Source: Flavivirga spongiicola (GTDB lineage: Bacteria > Bacteroidota > Bacteroidia > Flavobacteriales > Flavobacteriaceae). Taken from it: a stretch of 64,000 bases of DNA. The stretch spans positions 620,001-684,000 of the forward strand of contig NZ_JAUOEO010000002.1 in the NCBI RefSeq assembly GCF_030540825.1. Reading direction: 5' to 3'. Positions within the stretch are counted from its first letter, which is position 1. Each line of letters starts with the position of its first letter. The notes beneath the pieces are model-generated. The model did no database searches and had not been told where the DNA came from. It saw nothing but the letters and a program-made list of their open reading frames with translations. This document shows, piece by piece, positions 45,025 to 52,693 of this stretch. Position numbers and translations under genes: made by a program.

Positions 45025-45663
45025 TTATTCAGTCGTAAATTCTTTTATGTGTTCACGAATATATTTAATTCGTAAATCACTAATACTTTCTGTATTTCCT
45101 AATTCGTAAAATTCATCATCAAGCTTGTTCAAAGGATTGTCTTTATAGGATTCGCTAAAACTTTCCATTGTTCCGTCATCAAATTCGGCAAGACGTTCTT
45201 TATTTTCCGCATAAATTTTGTTCGCACGAGAAGTTAATTCCGCATACTTTTCCGCTCCAATTGTTTTAAATCCGATTTCCGCCATTTTTGCATACTGTCC
45301 ACTCGAATTAAAATAGAACTGATTAAATCCACCATTATTTACTTCTCCTTCTATTATCCAAGTCGACCAAAAACCTTGTTGTCCATTAGTCAGTTTTTGG
45401 ATATTTGCAAGTTCATTTTCGTAATCGCCTCCAATTATTTCGTAAATATTATCGAAAACAGATTGTTCAAGTTTGTCATCAGGAATAGAATCCAATATTT
45501 CTTTAGTCAGAACTTTATAGATTTTCCTGTTTTTCCAATCGTCTACAGAATTTAATATTTTTTCAACCTCAAGGTCATATTCGGATTTCTCTTTTTCCTT
45601 TTTGCATCCGAAAAAACTTAATATGGAAGATAGAATCATTATCGTTATAATCTTTTTGCTCAT
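45025..45663 (-). CDS. C25: DMP19-like (DUF4375) lipoprotein
   Basis: 212 residues with lipobox SFFGC. The mature region has VNNGGFNQFYFNSSGQYAKM, the core of DUF4375/DMP19-like proteins. DMP19 in Neisseria mimics DNA to block a repressor, so the family may bind proteins; that role is not shown here. Confidence 0.78.
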   Translation of the reverse strand: MSKKIITIMILSSILSFFGCKKEKEKSEYDLEVEKILNSVDDWKNRKIYKVLTKEILDSIPDDKLEQSVFDNIYEIIGGDYENELANIQKLTNGQQGFWSTWIIEGEVNNGGFNQFYFNSSGQYAKMAEIGFKTIGAEKYAELTSRANKIYAENKERLAEFDDGTMESFSESYKDNPLNKLDDEFYELGNTESISDLRIKYIREHIKEFTTE

Positions 45664-45695
45664 TGGTGGCTTACATTGTGGCTTACATTGTGGCT

Positions 45696-45821
45696 AACGT
45701 TTACGTATAAGAATAGTGCGGTTTTGTGTCCGAGGATTTTCCGTAGGAAAATCAGAGTGACCAAATACGCACTATCCTTTTGATTTAGGGTTAAACTTAA
45801 GCATTATTTTTATACATTGTT
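45696..45821 (-). repeat. Site 25: attC-like, 126 bp, family A
   Basis: Inner arms GTATAAGAATAGTGC and GCATTATTTTTATAC, nested hairpin GATTTTCC GTA GGAAAATC. The left flank has a tandem duplication of TGGCTTACATTG. The arm GTTGTGCAAC pairs with GTTGTACAAC at the right end of C26 with one mismatch. Confidence 0.87.
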
Positions 45822-45833
45822 GTGCAACGTTTT

Positions 45834-46379
45834 TTAATATTCTTTTTCTTTTTTTATTTCTCCGTTGTCATAATAAGTTGTCCAAACTCCATTTTTATTT
45901 CCGTTAACTCTTAGACCTTCTTTATATAAATAAGGTATCCCTAGTTTACTTGAGCATCTGTAAATAGAAGTCCATGTGTTGAATTTCATATGGTCTTGAG
46001 ATTCAAAAAACTCAATCAGCGTTTTTGCATTTGAGTCGATTTTCGTAGTTACATATTCCTCAACCTTATTTCCTTTTCGGTCAAAGACCTTCATCGTTTT
46101 CATGTTTCCATAATTATCCAAAAAATACTGATGAGCAATTTGTCCGTTTTTATAATATTGAACCATTTCTCCAGTTCTGGTTGAATATTTTTCAGAATCA
46201 TGCTCATATGTTGTCCAACACATAGTCCACCATACGTTCCTGTTTTTGTAAAATACCGTGTCCTTTTTACAACTAACTTGTTCTAAATTTTTTACTAATT
46301 CTAAAAACCTATCCGTATGTTGAGCATAGGAAGAATAACCTATTAAAAGTAAAATTATGATTGCTAAAATGCTTTTCAT
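45834..46379 (-). CDS. C26: MORN/YwqK-like secreted protein
   Basis: 181 residues with a signal peptide (ending SYAQ) and repeats of the YYKNGQIAHQYFLDN / YYDNGEIKKEKEY type, as in MORN-like proteins called YwqK family. It is the first cassette in the direction of transcription and starts 13 nt from the core. Confidence 0.73.
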   Translation of the reverse strand: MKSILAIIILLLIGYSSYAQHTDRFLELVKNLEQVSCKKDTVFYKNRNVWWTMCWTTYEHDSEKYSTRTGEMVQYYKNGQIAHQYFLDNYGNMKTMKVFDRKGNKVEEYVTTKIDSNAKTLIEFFESQDHMKFNTWTSIYRCSSKLGIPYLYKEGLRVNGNKNGVWTTYYDNGEIKKEKEY

Positions 46380-46392
46380 TCAAATGTTGTAC

Positions 46393-46425
46393 AACAATAG
46401 TATAAAGAACATATGTTCTTTATAC
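46393..46425 (-). repeat. Site 26: half-attC and first 26-bp palindrome
   Basis: AAC, a 4-nt spacer and the perfect palindrome at 46400-46425 (centre AACATATGTT, arms GTATAAAGAACAT). The arms resemble those of other sites, but no GTT follows. This is the upstream edge of the array. Confidence 0.55.
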
Positions 46426-46428
46426 ACC

Positions 46429-46436
46429 CAAATATA
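46429..46436 (-). promoter_or_regulatory. -7 box (TATATTTG) between two palindromes
   Basis: Read leftward, the octamer fits TAnnTTTG and lies about 50 bp before C26's ATG. It sits between the two palindromes, so it may be a regulated promoter for the whole array. No -33 element is evident. Confidence 0.42.
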
Positions 46437-46438
46437 GG

Positions 46439-46464
46439 ATATATATAACATATGTTATATATAT
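46439..46464. repeat. Second 26-bp perfect palindrome
   Basis: Perfect over 26 bp with arms ATATATATAACAT and the same centre AACATATGTT as the palindrome 39 bp to the left. It could be a repressor-binding site. Confidence 0.8.
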
Positions 46465-46582
46465 ATTATATGTGTACTAAGATAATAAATCTTTTACCCA
46501 TGCAGAAGGGTTTAGAGGAGCCATTATAAAACCTATTTAAATGAATATTTAGGCATCTTATTTTAACGAATAAGGCTTCCTA

Positions 46583-47659
46583 TTAGTACTTATTCCGTTT
46601 TCTTAGTTTTTTGACATTTTTAATCATTTTTCCAAAGTCTTTGTCTTTCTTTCTCTTTTCTTCAACACTTGATTCAAAAAAAGCCCGTTCTTTTTCCATT
46701 TTTTGAAAATTGGCATAGGAGCCTGAATCAATATCCCCATTTTCAACAGCGTTTAATATCGCACAACCTTTTTCATTGATATGCGTACAGTTTTTGAATT
46801 TACAATTTTGAGTTAATTCAATAATGTCATCGAAAGTCATTTCAAGCCCTGCGGAAACATTAGTAATACCAACTTCACGCATTCCAGGATTGTCGATTAA
46901 AACCCCACCATGTTCCAGTACAATTAATTCTCTGTGAGTTGTCACGTGTTTTCCTCTGTCTATACGCTCACTAATAGCACCTGTATTCATTAATTCTTTG
47001 CCCATAAGTAGATTTAAAAGTGTTGACTTTCCTACGCCAGAAGAACCTAATAAGCAATAGGTTTTACCCTTATTTATCATGGCTTTTATGTTATCCAAAC
47101 CTATTTTAGATTGATTGCTAATGGCTATGACAGAAACATCTTTGATTCGCTTTTTTATATCATTAAGAAACGCGTTTAATGTTAATTCATCTATTAAATC
47201 TATCTTGCTCAAAACAATAATAGGCTCGACGTTGGAAGTGTTACAAATAGTTAAGTACCTTTCTAAACGATTTATGTTGAAGTCCCTATTTACAGATTGA
47301 ACAATTAAGCCATAATCTATATTTGTAGCAATTATTTGGGGCTGAGCATATTTTCCAACGGCCTGTCGCTCAATAATAGAATGTCTGGGGTAAATGGCAT
47401 GTATCAAGGCTTTTCCTGCGTCATATTCAGAAAAGGCTACCCAATCTCCAACAGCTGGTAAATCATATCTGTTTTCTGCGGTAAATCTTAAATTGCCGAT
47501 AAGTTCAGCGTCAAATTCTTTACTAGCAGTTTTTACAATATATCTGTCTTTATGTTCTAATATAACACGACCAACATCAAACGAATCGATGTTTTGTTCT
47601 TTTCGATAGGCTTCTAAGGTTTTATTGTACCCTAAATCCTGAAGTGAGATTGTAACCAT
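46583..47659 (-). CDS. rsgA: Ribosome small-subunit-dependent GTPase A
   Basis: 358 residues with the permuted GTPase order: SKID (151-154, G4), GSSGVGKST (205-213, G1) and DNPGMRE (G3), after an OB-fold domain. A C-terminal zinc site follows (CKFKNCTHINEKGC). RsgA helps mature the 30S subunit. It is a chromosomal housekeeping gene lying directly upstream of the cassette array and read in the same direction, so transcription could enter the array unless stopped. Confidence 0.95.
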   Translation of the reverse strand: MVTISLQDLGYNKTLEAYRKEQNIDSFDVGRVILEHKDRYIVKTASKEFDAELIGNLRFTAENRYDLPAVGDWVAFSEYDAGKALIHAIYPRHSIIERQAVGKYAQPQIIATNIDYGLIVQSVNRDFNINRLERYLTICNTSNVEPIIVLSKIDLIDELTLNAFLNDIKKRIKDVSVIAISNQSKIGLDNIKAMINKGKTYCLLGSSGVGKSTLLNLLMGKELMNTGAISERIDRGKHVTTHRELIVLEHGGVLIDNPGMREVGITNVSAGLEMTFDDIIELTQNCKFKNCTHINEKGCAILNAVENGDIDSGSYANFQKMEKERAFFESSVEEKRKKDKDFGKMIKNVKKLRKRNKY

Positions 47660-47665
47660 CTTAAT

Positions 47666-48088
47666 TTATTGTTTTTTCATTCGTAGTACTTTTTGATTAG
47701 TACCTTCTTGAATATATTCTTTAAAAATCTTAAACCCGTGCTTTTCGTAAAATGGTTTTCCAATTTTATTTTCATTAAAGACTTCAACTTCTAATTCCTT
47801 ATGAAATTGATTAATATGGTTAACTAGTAATGTTCCAATGCCTTTAGAATGATGATTTGGGTGTACAAATAACCCACCAATTTCATTTTCTATCATGGAT
47901 ATAAACCCTATAATAATATTGGATTCTTCATAAACCCAAGTATTAGAATTTGGAAGATATGTTTCTGTCATTGCCTTTTTCACTATTTGAGTAAATGCAC
48001 TATCTAAAAAAGGGTGTGCTAATGTTGAAGAAAGTTCCCATATTTGAATAAGGGTAGGGATTTCTTTTTCGTTATATTTTCTAATCAT
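47666..48088 (-). CDS. GNAT family N-acetyltransferase
   Basis: 140 residues from the ATG at 48088. The IGFISMIENEIGGLFVHPNH strand and the acetyl-CoA loop (SKGIGTLLVNHI) define the GNAT fold; FYEKHGFKIFKEY is the usual end. It starts between TetR and rsgA with short gaps. Substrate unknown. Confidence 0.85.
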   Translation of the reverse strand: MIRKYNEKEIPTLIQIWELSSTLAHPFLDSAFTQIVKKAMTETYLPNSNTWVYEESNIIIGFISMIENEIGGLFVHPNHHSKGIGTLLVNHINQFHKELEVEVFNENKIGKPFYEKHGFKIFKEYIQEGTNQKVLRMKKQ

Positions 48089-48105
48089 TATCAATTTTAA
48101 TTAAT

Positions 48106-48651
48106 TCAAAAATGTATGTATTTGTTAATGAGTTCTTGTTTTATCATATCTAAAGGATATTCATCAAATACAGTAAGGTAGTTTAGTGAGATTCCATCAA
48201 TTTCTGCAATGAACACATAACTAAGTAGCGTACTTTTTTCTAGCGAAATCTGATCAAAAATATTTTTTACAGAGTTAAGTAAAATAGAGGCTCTTTTTTC
48301 TATTTGTTCTTTTAAAATCTGTCTGGTTGTTGGCTGAAACATAATATTTAAATTGAGTTGAAAAAAGGTCTTGTCACATTCTAGTTGATAAAAAATAGTC
48401 TCTATTAGTTGTACCAATTGAAGTTTTGGTTCTTGAGAAGATTTTGATTTTGCATTCATCTCAATCATTTTATCTGTAACATTTGTGAAAATTTCTATCA
48501 AAATAGATTCTTTTGATTTAAAATGATGATATACGAGTCCTTTAGACACATTAGCTTCAAGGCAGATATTAGCCATTGATGTATTTTCAAAACCTTTTTC
48601 AGCAAATAGTTTGGTTGCTGCTTCAATGACTTTATTTTTTTTATTACTCAT
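48106..48651 (-). CDS. TetR family transcriptional regulator
   Basis: 181 residues. The N-terminal helix-turn-helix is KVIEAATKLFAEKGFENTSM followed by IALEANVSKGLVYHHFKSKE-like residues. The C-terminal region varies, as is normal for ligand binding. A palindromic operator-like site lies just upstream, suggesting autoregulation. Confidence 0.9.
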   Translation of the reverse strand: MSNKKNKVIEAATKLFAEKGFENTSMANICLEANVSKGLVYHHFKSKESILIEIFTNVTDKMIEMNAKSKSSQEPKLQLVQLIETIFYQLECDKTFFQLNLNIMFQPTTRQILKEQIEKRASILLNSVKNIFDQISLEKSTLLSYVFIAEIDGISLNYLTVFDEYPLDMIKQELINKYIHF

Positions 48652-48663
48652 AAATATAATGCA

Positions 48664-48681
48664 AAACCGACTGTTCGGTTT
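48664..48681. promoter_or_regulatory. likely TetR operator
   Basis: AAACCGA CTGT TCGGTTT, a perfect 7-bp inverted repeat with a 4-bp centre, 13 bp upstream of the TetR start. This layout is typical of autoregulated TetR genes. Confidence 0.65.
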
Positions 48682-48930
48682 GTAAATATATAGAATTATT
48701 TTGAACTGGACGATTTCTAATTCTATAATGTTTAAAGAGAAAGTGGTTTAATTAAGTTTTTATAAAATTTTCGCTGAGGTAATTTCATCTTAAAACACTA
48801 TAAAAATACGATATAATCAAAATATGAGCTGTATTTTATGATATGATAAATATCATAGTTATTTAGCTGAGTATATGATAATTTTATGCTAGTAATTAAT
48901 GATACTTGGTTATCAATAAATATTAGGGTC

Positions 48931-49656
48931 ATGGAAGCTAAAAAGAATCCAAAATTAGAAATAAATAGAAATAGTAGTATCTATTTTGCTATAGGTCTTA
49001 ATTTGATGTTACTCTTTTCTTGGCAAGTTTTAGAATATAAAACTTATGAAAAAGATGATGTTGTTATAGATCTTTTAGAAGTGGAAAGTGAGTTTGAAGA
49101 GGAAATTCCTATTGTTAATGTGAATACACCACCGCCACCGCCACCGCCAGTAGCCGTTCAGCAATCTATTCAAATAATAGATGATGTTGAAGAAATAGAA
49201 GAAACTGTTATTGAAAGTACAGAAACGTCACAGGAAGAAGCTATTCGAGATATCGTAGAAGTAAGCGATGTTGAAGTAGAAGAAGTAGAGGAAGAAGTAC
49301 AAGTTGCGTTTGCTGTTATTGAGAATGTACCTGTTTTTCCTGGATGTGAAGGGCGACCTAAAAAAAAGATGAAGGATTGTTTTCAACAAAAGATGCAAGA
49401 ACATGTAGTTAATAATTTTAAATACCCAGAAGCAGCATTGGAATTGGGGATACAAGGACGCGTATCTGTAATATTCATTATAGATTCTAAAGGGCATATA
49501 ACAGGTATAAGATCTAGAGGTCCAGATAAAATTTTAGAAACAGAAGCTGAACGAATTATAGGATTATTACCTAAGATGAAACCAGGAACTCAACGAGGTA
49601 AACCCGTAAAAGTATCTTACGCAGTACCAATATTCTTCAAGTTTAATGAAGGTTAA
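48931..49656 (+). CDS. Energy transducer TonB
   Basis: 241 residues from the ATG at 48931; a frame from 48886 would add a leader that looks non-coding. One N-terminal membrane helix (about 15-34), a proline stretch (TPPPPPPPVAV) and an acidic linker rich in Glu lead to a TonB C-terminal domain with FKYPEAALELGIQGRVSVIF. It links the proton gradient to outer-membrane receptors such as that at 20371-22524. Confidence 0.9.
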   Translation: MEAKKNPKLEINRNSSIYFAIGLNLMLLFSWQVLEYKTYEKDDVVIDLLEVESEFEEEIPIVNVNTPPPPPPPVAVQQSIQIIDDVEEIEETVIESTETSQEEAIRDIVEVSDVEVEEVEEEVQVAFAVIENVPVFPGCEGRPKKKMKDCFQQKMQEHVVNNFKYPEAALELGIQGRVSVIFIIDSKGHITGIRSRGPDKILETEAERIIGLLPKMKPGTQRGKPVKVSYAVPIFFKFNEG

Positions 49657-49682
49657 GGTTTGTTAATAGTTATTATATTAGT

Positions 49683-49720
49683 GTGAGAACAAGAGATATT
49701 TTATATCTCTTGTTCTTTTT
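49683..49720 (+). terminator. strong hairpin terminator of the TonB gene
   Basis: Stem GAACAAGAGATAT pairs with ATATCTCTTGTTC around TTT, followed by TTTTTAT. The long perfect stem and T-run fit a Rho-independent terminator. Confidence 0.85.
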
Positions 49721-49721
49721 A

Positions 49722-49909
49722 TAGTGAACCCATCTTGACTTTTTCTATTTCCTGAAACCTGCCTGCCGGCAGGCATGCATGGCTAAAATTCGCCCATATT
49801 TCGTTACTTTTTTTATCCGTAGCTATACTATGCCTTTCAAAAAGCGTCTCGTCTGGACAAATTTTATCTCATTTTCGGTTAAACACTAAAAGTCAAGATG
49901 AGTTCAGTG
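49722..49909. mobile_element. MITE-like element
   Basis: About 188 bp bounded by 24-bp inverted ends: TAGTGAACCCATCTTGACTT at the left and AAGTCAAGATGAGTTCAGTG at the right, with about three mismatches. No open frame lies inside. A CCTGCCGGCAGG palindrome is in the middle (about 49757-49775). It looks like a non-autonomous transposable element. Confidence 0.65.
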
Positions 49910-50038
49910 TTAAAATGTAAATCAATTTTAGAGTTTAACATTTCATCTGGAAAAAATTACAGTTCGGTAAGTCCGTTTTTAAAAATAGAGGTTAGCATGA
50001 GATATTTGCTTTATAATTAAAACTATAAATACGAATAC

Positions 50039-50662
50039 ATGAAACATCTAATCATTATTACAGTACTATTAGTTTCGGGATTTATACATTCTCAAACTAA
50101 TTACGAAAAGGGTATGCAAAAAGCTTTTGGACTTTGGGGGAACAATAACCCAACTGAAGCATCAAATATGTTTGAACGCATTGCAAATGCTGAACCAGAT
50201 AATTGGTTGCCACCTTATTATGCAGCACAAATTAATATTGTAAGTAGTTTTGGAGAAAAAGACAAAGAGAAACTTACAGCACAGCTAAAAAAAGCACAAG
50301 ATTTAATTAATGACGCTACCGCTATTTCAAAAGACAACCCAGAAATTATAGTATTACAAGCATTATTACATACTGCTTGGGTTGCTTTTGATGGTGCGAC
50401 ATATGGTATGACCTTGTCTGGAAAAGTAGTTGAATTATATACAAAAGCAGCACAAATTGCACCTGAAAACCCAAGAGTTGTTTATTGTAAAGCAGAGTGG
50501 GATATGGGAAGTGCTAGTTTTTTTGGTCAAGACACAACACCATTTTGTAAAGATTTAGAGAGAGCCATAGAACTTTTTGCTAACTTTAAACCAGAAACAT
50601 CATTTCATCCTAATTGGGGTAAAGAACGTGCGATTCAAATATTAGAGTCTTGCGGAAAATAA
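50039..50662 (+). CDS. Secreted TPR-like protein of the LytTR operon
   Basis: 207 residues with a signal peptide (ending IHSQ). The rest resembles TPR helices (NPTEASNMFERIANAEPDNW, PENPRVVYCKAEWDMG). It is the first gene before the sensor kinase, with a 21-nt gap, and may serve as an extracytoplasmic partner. The role is inferred from context. Confidence 0.75.
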   Translation: MKHLIIITVLLVSGFIHSQTNYEKGMQKAFGLWGNNNPTEASNMFERIANAEPDNWLPPYYAAQINIVSSFGEKDKEKLTAQLKKAQDLINDATAISKDNPEIIVLQALLHTAWVAFDGATYGMTLSGKVVELYTKAAQIAPENPRVVYCKAEWDMGSASFFGQDTTPFCKDLERAIELFANFKPETSFHPNWGKERAIQILESCGK

Positions 50663-50683
50663 ACTAAATAGAATCAAAAAAAT

Positions 50684-52027
50684 ATGACAAAATCGGTTAA
50701 AAATATCATTATAGTGTTTGTTATTGGATGCGCCATCTTTGTAATAGATAATTTTCTTTCAGAGGGGTTTGAATTTGATAGCATCAATGATTTTTTAATT
50801 GATTTTGTTTTTTATCAGTTGTATTCTTTCGTGCTTGGATATTCCAACATGTATTTCTTCAATTATTTTAATCACCTTAATTGGAAAAAAGGAGATACTG
50901 TAAAACAGGTTATTTTGGGGATTTTTGGATCTACTCTAATGACATTAATGGGCTTGTTTATTTTGAGAATGCTTACGTCATTAACTCTTGAAGGCAGGTC
51001 TTTTTATGAGTTTATCGAAAATGAAACGCTTAAATCTTATCAATTCGGATTGTGGATAACCTTAACTATTGTTACCATTTTTCACATTATTTATTTTTAT
51101 AATAAATACCAGCAAAATAGAATAAAAGAGCAAAAGGTCATAGCCGGAACTGCGAGTGCTAAGTTTGATGCCTTAAAGAATCAGTTAGACCCGCATTTTT
51201 TGTTTAATAGCTTAAATGTACTAACCAGTTTAATAGAAGAAAACCCTGATAATGCCCAAAAGTTTACAACTTCTTTATCTAAAGTATATCGTTATGTTTT
51301 AGAACAAAAGGATAAGGAATTGATAACCGTTGATGAAGAATTACAATTCGCAAAGACCTACATGTCTTTACTCAAAATGCGTTTTGAAGACAGTATCATT
51401 TTCGATATGCCGGAAAAAGCATCAAACCCAGAAAGTAAAGTGGTGCCATTATCATTACAACTACTTTTAGAAAATGCGGTGAAGCATAATATGGTAACAT
51501 CTGGTAAACCGTTACATATAAAGATTTATGAAGACGGGCATAATTTGGTTATCGAAAATAATTTACAACTAAAACAAATAGTAAAAAAGAGTAGTGGTGT
51601 AGGTCTTAGTAATATTAAACAGCGCTACGATTTATTAACGAATAAAAAAGTAAACATTATTAAAGAAGCAAATAGTTTTGCTGTAGCTATACCTATGCTT
51701 ACAAAACAAATTATAGTTATGAGATCACAAATACAACCAGAAATAGACGATAGTTATGTACGTGCACGTAAGCATGTAGAAGAACTCAAGGGGTTTTATT
51801 ATAGCCTAATATCATATTGTTTAGTCATTCCGTTTTTAATATTTATAAACTATCGAACGTCATGGGGTTTTCAATGGTTTTGGTTTCCTATGTTTGGTTG
51901 GGGTATAGGTTTAGCTATTCATGCTTTTAGAGTTTTTGTAAACGATGCAGCTTTTGGCAGAGACTGGGAAAAACGTAAAATTGAAAAATATATGCGTGAG
52001 GAAAAAGATAATAAACATTGGAATTAA
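50684..52027 (+). CDS. LytS-type sensor histidine kinase with fused 2TM domain
   Basis: 447 residues. Four membrane helices at the N-terminus, then a His-kinase domain with QLDPHFLFNSLN (His about 171) and the ATPase region LQLLLENAVKHN and GVGLSNIKQRY. From about residue 350 a 2TM domain follows (ARKHVEELKGFYYSLISYC, WGFQWFWFPMFGWG). The same 2TM domain is found as two free proteins just downstream, so this kinase is a fusion. It signals to the LytTR regulator at 52842. Confidence 0.9.
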   Translation: MTKSVKNIIIVFVIGCAIFVIDNFLSEGFEFDSINDFLIDFVFYQLYSFVLGYSNMYFFNYFNHLNWKKGDTVKQVILGIFGSTLMTLMGLFILRMLTSLTLEGRSFYEFIENETLKSYQFGLWITLTIVTIFHIIYFYNKYQQNRIKEQKVIAGTASAKFDALKNQLDPHFLFNSLNVLTSLIEENPDNAQKFTTSLSKVYRYVLEQKDKELITVDEELQFAKTYMSLLKMRFEDSIIFDMPEKASNPESKVVPLSLQLLLENAVKHNMVTSGKPLHIKIYEDGHNLVIENNLQLKQIVKKSSGVGLSNIKQRYDLLTNKKVNIIKEANSFAVAIPMLTKQIIVMRSQIQPEIDDSYVRARKHVEELKGFYYSLISYCLVIPFLIFINYRTSWGFQWFWFPMFGWGIGLAIHAFRVFVNDAAFGRDWEKRKIEKYMREEKDNKHWN

Positions 52028-52039
52028 ATAAAAGAAATT

Positions 52040-52348
52040 ATGAAAAGATTACCAGATTCTGAAGTGGACAGTAAATATTTAAGAGCACGAAAAAGGGTTG
52101 AAGACCTTAAAGAGTTTTACTATCATTTAATAGCCTATTGCTTAGTTATACCCTTTTTAGTTTTTGTTAATTATAGAACTCATTGGGACTTTCAATGGTT
52201 TTGGTTTCCAATGGCAGGTTGGGGCATTGGTTTGGGTTTTCATGCTTATAATGTGTTTGTAAACAATGGTGTTTTGGGACGCAAATGGGAAGAAAAAAAG
52301 ATACAAGAGTTTATGGAAGAAGAAGAAGAAAAAATGCGTTGGGGCTAA
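52040..52348 (+). CDS. 2TM domain protein
   Basis: 102 residues, two membrane helices with the motif WDFQWFWFPMAGWGIGLGFH, very similar to the kinase C-terminus and to the next protein. It lies 12 nt after the kinase gene. Function unknown; it may assemble with the kinase in the membrane. Confidence 0.85.
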   Translation: MKRLPDSEVDSKYLRARKRVEDLKEFYYHLIAYCLVIPFLVFVNYRTHWDFQWFWFPMAGWGIGLGFHAYNVFVNNGVLGRKWEEKKIQEFMEEEEEKMRWG

Positions 52349-52360
52349 ATTCAAAAGAAA

Positions 52361-52693
52361 ATGAAAAATAGAGATTATAATTATTCATCAGAAGAATATA
52401 AAAAGGAAGATGCTTATTTAAGAGCTCAAAAAAGGCTAAAGGAGCTTAAAGGTTTTTACTGGCATGCCTTCTGGTATGCAGTAGTTAACATATTTATTTT
52501 TATTATGATTGCTATAAACGCCAATGATGGTAATATTTGGCACTTTGGGACATTTTCCACGCCGCTTTTTTGGGGCATTGGTCTGGGCTTTCATGCTATG
52601 GGTGTATTTGGTAAAAACTTATTCTTTAGTAAAAAGTGGGAAGAACGCAAGATTAATGAGTTTCTGAATAAAGATAAAAAACGTTGGGAGTAA
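52361..52693 (+). CDS. 2TM domain protein
   Basis: 110 residues, second free 2TM protein. The first helix region is ARAQKRLKELKGFYWHAFWY-like and the second is TPLFWGIGLGFHAMGVFGKN. Charged ends match the pattern of the other two. It is likely a duplicate of the previous gene. Confidence 0.85.
   Translation: MKNRDYNYSSEEYKKEDAYLRAQKRLKELKGFYWHAFWYAVVNIFIFIMIAINANDGNIWHFGTFSTPLFWGIGLGFHAMGVFGKNLFFSKKWEERKINEFLNKDKKRWE

Larger units (their letters stand above)
22551..46395 (-). mobile_element. Integron-type gene-cassette array, 26 cassettes, no integrase in window
   Basis: About 26 units, each with one or two genes on the minus strand, alternate with 25 clear attC-like sites plus two degenerate boundary sites. 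Each site begins AAC and ends GTT on the plus strand. The first 7-11 bases of each unit are the reverse complement of its last bases, while neighbouring units differ: GTTGTAAGT/ACTTACAAC, GTTATGTGC/GCACATAAC, GTTAGGCAAA/TTTGCCTAAC. That pairing inside one unit is what a circularised integron cassette shows. Sites fall into related sequence families with nested hairpins. Integron integrase genes normally lie at one end; none is present here, so the array is either integrase-free or the integrase lies outside the window. In the tables below cassettes are numbered C1 (left) to C26 (right, upstream end for transcription). Confidence 0.85.

Noticed and set aside
22612..46379. Prophage or conjugative element in place of the array
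   Set aside because: No phage structural, lysis, relaxase or mobilisation gene was seen across the region.
22551..46395. CRISPR array reading of the repeated sites
   Set aside because: The repeats are 61-190 bp, fall into different families and are separated by real genes rather than short unique spacers; no cas gene is present.
22551..46395. Ordinary MITE or IS repeats between genes
   Set aside because: The variable matched arms belong to each unit between the sites, and there are no target duplications flanking each repeat. That pattern fits cassettes, not insertions of one element.
22551..46395. XerC/XerD dif modules
   Set aside because: dif sites are about 28 bp and do not have long foldable arms; the sites here are much longer with a cassette-specific arm.
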